Assembly (NCBI GenBank): GCA_017501805.1
Contig: JAFVWG010000016.1
Location: forward strand, 1-5,044
Length of the DNA stretch: 5,044 bases
DNA from: Oscillospiraceae bacterium
GTDB taxonomy: Bacteria; Bacillota; Clostridia; Oscillospirales; Oscillospiraceae
Reading direction: 5' to 3'
Each line of letters opens with the position of its first letter. Position 1 is the first letter of the stretch. A program made the translations under genes and the position numbers. Under the pieces are notes generated by a model. That model was not told the DNA's origin and searched no databases. It saw only the letters and a list, made by a program, of their open reading frames with translations. Below are positions 1-5,044 of this stretch, piece by piece.

Positions 1-860
1 CCCTGCAGATCACCGGCTCACCCGGTACGGTTATCCCGGACGGTTTCCTTTTTGCCGTTCCGGCATCCGGAGACACGGCAGCGATCACATTCCACGCGAC
101 CGAGGAAGTAACCATCGACACCGACGGTAAAGCGACGGTACCCATTCAGGCAACCGAAAGCGGAACTATCGGCAACGTGGCCGCAGACACCATCATCATC
201 ATGGTGTCCCCTTCCATTTCCGGCATTGAGAGGATAACCAACCTCGAAAGCACCAGCGGCGGTGCACCCGAAGAAGACGACGAATCACTCCGCAGCCGAA
301 TCGGCGAAATTTGCGAAGCGTCAGACGCCTCCTTCGTAGGCTGCGACAACGACTACTCTCGCTGGGCAAAGGAAATCAACGGCGTGGGAGACGTTATCGT
401 CATAGCCGAATGGAACGGACCCGGCACCGTGAAGGTCGTCGTCATGGACGCCAACGGCCAACCGGCCAACAGCAAAATCATCGAGGACGTGGAGAACCAC
501 ATCGTGGCACCGAACGACCGCAGAGCCAGACTGGCTCCGATCGGCGCAACGGTAACCATTACCGCACCGACGACGGTGGATATCGACGTCGCCTGCGACC
601 TCACAATCGCACCGGGCGAAGACTACACCGTAATCGTGGCAAATATCGGAGAGAGCCTCAAGGAATACTTCGAGACGGCACAGAAGGAAGGTGTAATCAA
701 GCGAAACCGAATCGGCTCGATTATTATCGGTACCGACGGCGTAGCCGACTACGCAAACCTCACGCTCAACGGAGAGACCGGAAACATCACACTCGCGCTG
801 GATGAATACCCGAACATCGTCGGGCAGTTTGCAACGACCCCCAGCGTAACGGAGGTGTAA
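1..860 (+). CDS. Baseplate J-like protein (Mu gp47 / XkdT family), 5'-partial
   Basis: This is the C-terminal part of a baseplate wedge protein of the Baseplate_J family (Pfam PF04865; Mu gp47, P2 gpJ, PBSX XkdT), which helps build the periphery of a contractile-tail baseplate. The frame is open from the first complete codon (base 3) to the TAA at 858-860, giving 285 visible residues; relatives run to about 350, so roughly 70 N-terminal residues probably lie upstream. Numbering from base 3, family features are GTVIPDGFLF (8-17), the SGTIGNVAADTI turn (53-64), EEDDESLRSRI (90-100), WAKEINGVGDV (121-131), the WNGPGTVKVVV strand (137-147), IGATVTITAP (180-189) and GVADYANLTLNG (246-257). A GTG at 177 lies inside conserved sequence and is not the start. 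The next gene begins 3 bases after the stop. No frameshift or internal stop is seen. The family call rests on motif recall, not on a search. Confidence 0.93.
   Translation, partial: LQITGSPGTVIPDGFLFAVPASGDTAAITFHATEEVTIDTDGKATVPIQATESGTIGNVAADTIIIMVSPSISGIERITNLESTSGGAPEEDDESLRSRIGEICEASDASFVGCDNDYSRWAKEINGVGDVIVIAEWNGPGTVKVVVMDANGQPANSKIIEDVENHIVAPNDRRARLAPIGATVTITAPTTVDIDVACDLTIAPGEDYTVIVANIGESLKEYFETAQKEGVIKRNRIGSIIIGTDGVADYANLTLNGETGNITLALDEYPNIVGQFATTPSVTEV
851..857 (+). promoter_or_regulatory. Ribosome-binding site for the gp48-like gene
   Basis: GGAGGTG lies inside the last codons of the baseplate J-like gene. GGAGG ends 8 bases before the ATG at 864. It supports that start and suggests translational coupling across the 3-base gap. 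Confidence 0.85.
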
Positions 861-863
861 GCG

Positions 864-1523
864 ATGGACAAAAACTTCGATATTGAACACTTCCCGACCA
901 AAGAAAGCGCCAAGCGCATGATGAGCCGCATATCGCCGATTTATGAGAATTCATACGTCGGCAAATGGCTCTTTGAAATAATGGGCATTGAGATGGACGA
1001 AGCACGACAGCTCGTGGAGAGCCTTCGTCAGCAATGCTTCATCGAGCAATGCACCTGGGGAATCAGATACTGGGAAGAAAGGTATGGCCTGGAGGTTGAC
1101 GAAACCAAAGACCTCGAAGCCAGACGCGCAGCGGTAATCGCAAAGCGAGGACGCAAGCAACCAATCACCCCAGCATCCCTGGAAGACATCCTCGAAAATC
1201 TCACCGGCAGAACGGTGGCGGTGGACGAAGACAACGGCAGCTACGCCTTCAAGGTTTCCATCGAGGAAGGAACATCGACCGTGGACTACGCGGCGGTCAT
1301 CAAGAAGATCAACACCGTGAAACCGTCCCACCTCACGTACAGCATCGAGCTGGCGCGAAAAGGGACGCTGACGCTCCATATCGGAGTGGCCAGCTACCAA
1401 GAAAAAAGCGTGATAATCTCGGAATTCGACCAGACAGGAATCAGCGATGTAACAACCCTCACGGACGAAGACGACGACTATCTGTGCGACGAAGACGAAA
1501 ACATCTTCGTTGACGAAGAATAA
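864..1523 (+). CDS. Tail protein of the YmfQ/XkdU family (Mu gp48-like, DUF2313)
   Basis: This 219-residue protein resembles the YmfQ_2/DUF2313 family (PF10076; Mu gp48, PBSX XkdU), a baseplate component encoded directly after the J-like protein in myoviruses and defective prophages. Supporting features are the N-terminal helical segment with a LFEIMGIEMDEAR stretch (36-48), the TWGIRYWEERYGL motif (64-76), then LEARRAAVIAKR (84-95), ITPASLEDILENLTG (101-115) and the late IKKINTVKPSHLTYSIE segment (146-162). The common family core ends near residue 165. About 54 more residues follow, ending in an acidic tail at 201-219 where 12 of 19 residues are Asp or Glu; this makes the protein somewhat longer than XkdU (about 190). 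The ATG at 864 is fixed by a good ribosome-binding site. Gene order agrees with the sequence call. The acidic tail has no function I can name. Confidence 0.9.
   Translation: MDKNFDIEHFPTKESAKRMMSRISPIYENSYVGKWLFEIMGIEMDEARQLVESLRQQCFIEQCTWGIRYWEERYGLEVDETKDLEARRAAVIAKRGRKQPITPASLEDILENLTGRTVAVDEDNGSYAFKVSIEEGTSTVDYAAVIKKINTVKPSHLTYSIELARKGTLTLHIGVASYQEKSVIISEFDQTGISDVTTLTDEDDDYLCDEDENIFVDEE
1461..1520 (+). repeat. 24-base coding repeat encoding an acidic octapeptide tail
   Basis: The last 20 codons of the gp48-like gene form two and a half copies of an 8-residue unit: TDEDDDYL (1461-1484), CDEDENIF (1485-1508) and the truncated VDEE (1509-1520), followed by TAA. All copies share GACGAAGA near their start. 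The unit reads xDED(D/E)x plus two hydrophobic residues, so acid clusters alternate with hydrophobic pairs. The periodicity is read directly from the sequence; its role is unknown. Confidence 0.7.
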
Positions 1524-1528
1524 GGAGG
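1524..1528 (+). promoter_or_regulatory. Ribosome-binding site for the tail fibre gene
   Basis: GGAGG directly abuts the TAA stop of the gp48-like gene and lies 7 bases before the ATG at 1536. This is near-ideal spacing and fixes the fibre start. The arrangement favours re-initiation by ribosomes finishing the upstream gene. Confidence 0.88.
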
Positions 1529-1535
1529 CGATCAC

Positions 1536-3734
1536 ATGGGACTCATCCCACAATTAACTGATGCCGGAAAAGCTATGATGATCAAAGCCATGACAGGCAG
1601 CAATCTGAACTTCACGGCAATTAAAATCGGTGATGCGAACGCCCCGTCTGCGCTGAAATCTGGCGACTACTGGTACGACACCGAAAACCAGACGCTCAAG
1701 CAGTACATGGACACATGGACCGAGAGCGCAGCAGGCATCACCGTAGGAGAAAACGAACCAACCAACCCAGAGATCGGCGACCTCTGGTACAACCCATCCG
1801 TCGGCGCACTTTACAAATGTGCAAACGGCTGGGTACCTGAAACCGACGCAAACGTAACCTGCGCCACCAGCGCACCGGAGAACCCGGACATCGGGGACTA
1901 CTGGTACGACACCGCAAACGACATCTTCTACGTCCGCAGCACCCTGTGGAGCAACGCCACAGGCATCAGAATCACCGTCAAGGACGAAGAACCCGCGCAC
2001 CCGTCCGTAGGCAGCTACTGGTACGACACCACCGAGGAGAAGCTGAAAATCTGCTCCGGAGGCTGGCAAGATACCGAAATCGCAGTAGGCGCAGAGCCTC
2101 CTGCAGAAGCAGCCATCGGCGACCTTTGGTACGACACCGAGAACAACGTCCTGAAGGTTTGCGGCGGCACCGAAGAAGAGCCGACGTGGACTGGCGCCGG
2201 AAGGAACTGCCCGCAGACGCAACCTTCGGATCCGGCATTCGGAGACGTATGGTTCGACAGCGAGCGAAACGTCGTCCAGGAATACAAGGCCATCTGGACC
2301 GTGGACACGGAGCACAACTTCACCTACAGCCAGACGGTACCTGCAGATCCGCAAGAGGGCGACTGGTGGTATGACACCACCCTCCACGTTTACGTCCAGC
2401 AATGGACGCGAGACACCGGCCGAGCATTCACCTACGGCGCGGTCGCAGCTTCCAACGCAGAAGAGGACGACTGGTGGTACAGTACCACGAACGACACGCT
2501 CTACACCTACGGCAGAGTGATGGCGCTTGACGAAACGGACACCTTCGCATACAGCGCAACCAGACCGACTATCGCCTTCGACGGCGACTATTGGTACGAT
2601 ACCGGACGCCACGTCCTCATGGAATACGCATCCGGCTGGTTTGTTGTAACGGAAATCGCGTTCACATACGCACCGACACCGGCAGCAAACCCAAGCGCAG
2701 GCGACTGGTGGTACAACTCGGCAACCCAGCAGCTCTACGAGTACAACGGCGCACAATGGGTAGCGAACTACGCCACGATCACGTGCTCGATTTCGCAACC
2801 GAACGCACCGGAGGCGTTGACGGATCTACTCGACCCGATCATGACGGCGCCCATTACCGAAATACTCAAAGGCAGCAACTACGTGAGCCTCACGGCCATG
2901 CTTTCCAACATGGACCTGACCGAAGGCTTCAAATGGTCGGAGACTGGCGTATTCGCACAAATCGACGACGAAGAGCCGGAGCTTTACGCTTACTGCAACG
3001 CCGGAGATCTGTACGACTATATCCCCGACAACACCTGCGGCAGGAACATCAACGAAACATTCACGCTCCTGGTTATGGTAGGAGACGCAGAGAGCGTCTC
3101 TGCGACCATCGGCGAGGCTTCGGTATATGCAACGAAGGCAGAGCTGAACGACCACATCAGAGACGGTGAGAACCCTCACCACGTAACCAAAGAGCAGGTC
3201 GGCCTCGGCAACGCCGAGAACAAAGCGCCGTCCGACATGACCGTGAACTTCACCGAATCGGCAACGTTGGAAGACGTCAAGACCGGTGAGAAGCTCTCCT
3301 CCCTCTTCGGCAAGGTAAAGAAAGCCATCAGCACTCTGATCCTGCACCTGAAGGCGGAGAACCCTCATCAGATCACGGCCGCAAAAATGGGCGCGGCTCC
3401 TTCAAACCACAGCCACTACGTAACCGGCATATATACCGGAGACGGAACCCAGAAGCGACTGATCTCGCTCGGCTTCACACCTTCGGCCGTTATTCTTTGT
3501 AACGGTAGAGGCATGACCGGCGACGACATCGACGGCGTGTGCGGCGGCGTGGCCATAGGATCCCACGGACTGCGAAGCAGGCAATGCACCGTAGTCTCTC
3601 ACGAAACCACGTGGAGCAACAGCGACACAGCGCTGCTTATTACTACAAACGGTTTCTACGTGAACTATTACAGCTCCACCAAAGTAGCAACGAACAAGAG
3701 CGGCGAGACCTTCCGCTACATCGCGTTCAAGTAA
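1536..3734 (+). CDS. Tail-collar fibre protein with an internal GDxWYD repeat array
   Basis: This 732-residue protein is a probable tail fibre and receptor-binding protein. Residues 1-37 (LTDAGKAMMIKAMTG, then LNFTAIKIGD) match the start of the phage tail-collar fibre domain (PF12571/DUF3751), which anchors fibres to the baseplate. The rest of that domain appears only at about 423-530: ALTDLLDPIM, the LTEGFKWSETGVFAQ strand (461-475) and AYCNAGDLYDYIP (485-497). Between them lie ten Trp-rich repeats of 36-41 residues (43 to about 418). The shaft follows, with NPHHVTKEQVGLGNAENK (546-563), GEKLSSLFGKVKK (584-596), a second NPHQIT copy (609-614) and NHSH (624-627). The C-terminal tip (about 628-732) begins GIYTGDG, has LGFTPSAVILCN (645-656) and ends FRYIAFK, a style common in Bacillota phage receptor-binding tips. 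No chaperone gene is visible. The fibre call is firm; the target receptor is unknown. Confidence 0.9.
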   Translation: MGLIPQLTDAGKAMMIKAMTGSNLNFTAIKIGDANAPSALKSGDYWYDTENQTLKQYMDTWTESAAGITVGENEPTNPEIGDLWYNPSVGALYKCANGWVPETDANVTCATSAPENPDIGDYWYDTANDIFYVRSTLWSNATGIRITVKDEEPAHPSVGSYWYDTTEEKLKICSGGWQDTEIAVGAEPPAEAAIGDLWYDTENNVLKVCGGTEEEPTWTGAGRNCPQTQPSDPAFGDVWFDSERNVVQEYKAIWTVDTEHNFTYSQTVPADPQEGDWWYDTTLHVYVQQWTRDTGRAFTYGAVAASNAEEDDWWYSTTNDTLYTYGRVMALDETDTFAYSATRPTIAFDGDYWYDTGRHVLMEYASGWFVVTEIAFTYAPTPAANPSAGDWWYNSATQQLYEYNGAQWVANYATITCSISQPNAPEALTDLLDPIMTAPITEILKGSNYVSLTAMLSNMDLTEGFKWSETGVFAQIDDEEPELYAYCNAGDLYDYIPDNTCGRNINETFTLLVMVGDAESVSATIGEASVYATKAELNDHIRDGENPHHVTKEQVGLGNAENKAPSDMTVNFTESATLEDVKTGEKLSSLFGKVKKAISTLILHLKAENPHQITAAKMGAAPSNHSHYVTGIYTGDGTQKRLISLGFTPSAVILCNGRGMTGDDIDGVCGGVAIGSHGLRSRQCTVVSHETTWSNSDTALLITTNGFYVNYYSSTKVATNKSGETFRYIAFK
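1662..2789 (+). repeat. Ten tandem Trp/Tyr-rich protein repeats (GDxWYD core, about 117-base period)
   Basis: Fibre residues 43 to about 418 hold ten copies whose cores start at residues 43, 81, 120, 159, 195, 236, 275, 311, 350 and 389, so spacings are 36-41 with 39 commonest. A copy reads GDxWYDTxNxxLxxYxxGxW, then a beta-like stretch and a PxxP linker. In copies 1, 2, 3, 4, 6 and 9 the second Trp follows the core Trp by exactly 15 residues; copy 8 lacks it. There are 22 Trp in the array. Copies 1-5 use linkers such as ITV or VTC, while copies 6-9 have an F(T/A)Y linker, suggesting two sub-types. At DNA level, the core tactggtacgacacc is identical in copies 1, 3 and 4. Single GDLWYDT-type units are familiar from Bacillota phage tail proteins as short aromatic modules of unclear function; a sugar-binding or spacer role is inference. 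Confidence 0.92.
3082..3104 (+). repeat. Two overlapping inverted repeats within the fibre gene
   Basis: gagacgc (3082-3088) pairs with gcgtctc (3094-3100) around a 5-base loop. The overlapping cgcagaga (3086-3093) pairs with tctctgcg (3097-3104) around a 3-base loop. Both are perfect and mutually exclusive. They lie in codons for GDAESVSA, with no U-tract after them, so they are not a terminator. They may be chance in a coding region. Confidence 0.4.
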
Positions 3735-3740
3735 AGGAGG
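3734..3740 (+). promoter_or_regulatory. Ribosome-binding site for the Ig-domain protein
   Basis: AAGGAGG overlaps the last base of the fibre TAA stop and lies 9 bases before the ATG at 3750. It is a near-perfect anti-16S match and settles the start. It again suggests coupled translation. Confidence 0.88.
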
Positions 3741-3749
3741 ACCCACGAC

Positions 3750-5044
3750 ATGAAACTTCAAAAATTAACCGAGAAGAAGGTGGCGACCAACCTCCTGGAC
3801 GAAGCCTACGTCGTAATTACCCAACAGGTAACTGACGACCAGGGCGAAACAAAGGAAGCCGTGCGAAGAATACCGCTGGCGACCTTCTTCTCGACGATCG
3901 GCGCAGATGTTGACTTCGACCAAGACGAACAGGCACTATACCTGCTCAACCGCGAAGGAGTCCGCATCGGCGTCGGAACCACAATCATCGCCGGAATCAC
4001 CGGCCTGCAGATGTACACCGAGGAAGACGACAACGCGACACAATACCTCGTGCTTGCCGACAGCAACGGCGTAGAACTCTGCAGAACCGAATTCACGGTA
4101 ACAGGATCCGGAACAGGCACCGCCTACACTTGCCGTCTTATCAACGGCATGAGCAGCGCGAACCTTTCCGTCCCTTCCGGTCAAGGCTGCTCTTTGCAGT
4201 ATGAATACTACGAATACTACGGCCAGGACAGAACCACCGTAGACGCAACGGCGCAGTATTACGTCAAGACCGGCACCAGCGACTATCAGCTGGTAAAAAC
4301 CGAGAGCATCAACCAGGGCACTCATACAATACCCGTTTCTGAATACCTCACGACCGGCGTGAACTACTTCAAGATCCAGGTAGCCGGAGGCGAAAGCGGT
4401 ATGATCAAAACGCTCACATTCACCATCAACGTGGTGGACATCGCCCTCACTTCCACATTCAGCGACACCCAGGCATACGACAGCAGCATCAGTTTCTTAT
4501 ACCGCGTAACCGGTAAGAGCTTAAAGAAGACGATGTACTTCTACGTGGACGGCGACCTTTACGACGAAGTCGATATCGGAACCAGCCACAACGTGCAGCT
4601 CACCGAGACGCTGAACCTCGCAAGGTACGGCCACGGACACCACGTCCTGACCTGCTACTTTATGACCGAGGACGGAGCCAGATCGCCGGAATTGACCTAC
4701 GACATTATGTTCACCACCGGAGAAGCGGAGACCATCATCGGCTCCACCTTCGCGGAAACAGAGGTAACCTACGGTGAGACGATAACTGCGGACTACGTAG
4801 TATTCACGCACGGTAGCGACTACACGGCGGAAGTTTTACTCGGCATCTATACGCTGGACGCGGCCGGAGATAAGCAATACTACAGCCAGACCACACTCTC
4901 GAATGTGGTCAACCAGAGCGTGCAGAAGTGGAACATCACCGACTACCCCGAAAGCGGCAAGATTTATCTCGAAATCGCAGCAGGAACCACCGTCCGCACA
5001 TTTGAGGTAACCGTCAACGCCATCAGCGGCGACAGAGACTACTC
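3750..5044 (+). CDS. Large phage surface protein with tandem Ig-like domains, 3'-partial
   Basis: The frame stays open from the ATG at 3750 to the window end, giving 431 complete codons. Residues 1-50 (MKLQKLTEKKVATNL, then AVRRIPLATFFSTI) look like a short N-terminal segment of a virion-associated protein. Residues about 55-112 contain DFDQDEQALYLLNREG, followed by a beta-rich stretch. Three Ig-like beta-sandwich units of about 100 residues follow, at roughly 113-229, 230-326 and 328-425. Units 2 and 3 share an opening (LTSTFSDTQAY and IGSTFAETEVTY), and unit 2 carries KKTMYFYVDGDLYDE (259-273) and GHGHHVLTCYF (294-304). No signal peptide or membrane segment is evident. Gut phage proteins of this build often continue into a lectin-like or LamG-type domain; that is inference, as the C-terminus is missing. 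The position after the fibre suggests an adhesion or host-range accessory protein. I do not recognise a named gene. Confidence 0.8.
   Translation, partial: MKLQKLTEKKVATNLLDEAYVVITQQVTDDQGETKEAVRRIPLATFFSTIGADVDFDQDEQALYLLNREGVRIGVGTTIIAGITGLQMYTEEDDNATQYLVLADSNGVELCRTEFTVTGSGTGTAYTCRLINGMSSANLSVPSGQGCSLQYEYYEYYGQDRTTVDATAQYYVKTGTSDYQLVKTESINQGTHTIPVSEYLTTGVNYFKIQVAGGESGMIKTLTFTINVVDIALTSTFSDTQAYDSSISFLYRVTGKSLKKTMYFYVDGDLYDEVDIGTSHNVQLTETLNLARYGHGHHVLTCYFMTEDGARSPELTYDIMFTTGEAETIIGSTFAETEVTYGETITADYVVFTHGSDYTAEVLLGIYTLDAAGDKQYYSQTTLSNVVNQSVQKWNITDYPESGKIYLEIAAGTTVRTFEVTVNAISGDRDY

Noticed and set aside
311..805. Plus-strand alternative-frame open stretch within the baseplate J-like gene
   Set aside because: Its Arg/Gly/His-rich product resembles no protein, and the overlapping frame is a well-supported gene.
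177..860. GTG at 177 as the start of the first gene
   Set aside because: The frame is open upstream to the window edge and encodes conserved baseplate J-like sequence, including GTVIPDGFLF, so the gene starts before the window.
1662..2789. Periodic repeats considered as a CRISPR array or DNA-level iteron set
   Set aside because: The period is about 117 bases in frame, with conservation at protein level; no constant repeat of 25-40 bases separated by unique spacers is present.
1554..2798. Long minus-strand reading frame of 414 codons opposite the repeat array
   Set aside because: It lies wholly antisense to the fibre gene and has no recognisable domain. Its length follows from the codon bias and periodicity of the repeats on the other strand.
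2591..3169. Plus-strand alternative-frame open stretch inside the fibre gene
   Set aside because: The product is Arg-rich and low complexity, as expected from a shifted frame of this base composition. The main frame there carries clear family motifs.
3735..3749. Gap between fibre and Ig-domain genes considered for a promoter or terminator
   Set aside because: It is only 15 bases and is filled by the ribosome-binding site; no stem-loop with a T-tract is present.

Overview
The window is a dense, single-strand run of contractile-tail structural genes from a bacteriophage, prophage or phage-tail-like particle. Four plus-strand genes follow in order: the end of a baseplate J-like protein, a YmfQ/XkdU (Mu gp48-like) tail protein, a tail-collar fibre protein, and the first 431 codons of a large protein with Ig-like domains. 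The order J, gp48-like, fibre is that of Mu, P2 and PBSX-type myovirus baseplate clusters. Every internal start has a strong GGAGG ribosome-binding site 7-9 bases upstream, and intergenic gaps are 3, 12 and 15 bases. This fits an operon in a Bacillota host, probably a moderately GC-rich gut clostridium. The host assignment is inference from ribosome-binding sites, base composition judged by eye and protein style; no integrase, attachment site or host gene is visible.

Layout: 1-860 is the baseplate J-like gene, open at its 5' end. 864-1523 is the gp48-like gene, which ends in an acidic octapeptide repeat. 1536-3734 is the fibre. 3750-5044 is the Ig-domain protein, open at its 3' end. No non-coding stretch exceeds 15 bases, and I see no promoter, terminator, tRNA, CRISPR or insertion sequence.

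The J-like and gp48-like proteins should form the baseplate wedge and its periphery, to which the fibre attaches. The fibre and the Ig-domain protein would then make surface contacts and set host range. The most notable feature is in the fibre: its N-terminal tail-collar domain appears to be split after about residue 37 by ten tandem Trp/Tyr-rich repeats of 36-41 residues (GDxWYD core), and resumes near residue 423. A conventional fibre shaft and a GFTPSAV-type receptor-binding tip follow. An adhesive-looking array inserted into a virion-attachment domain is the main candidate for an undescribed arrangement.
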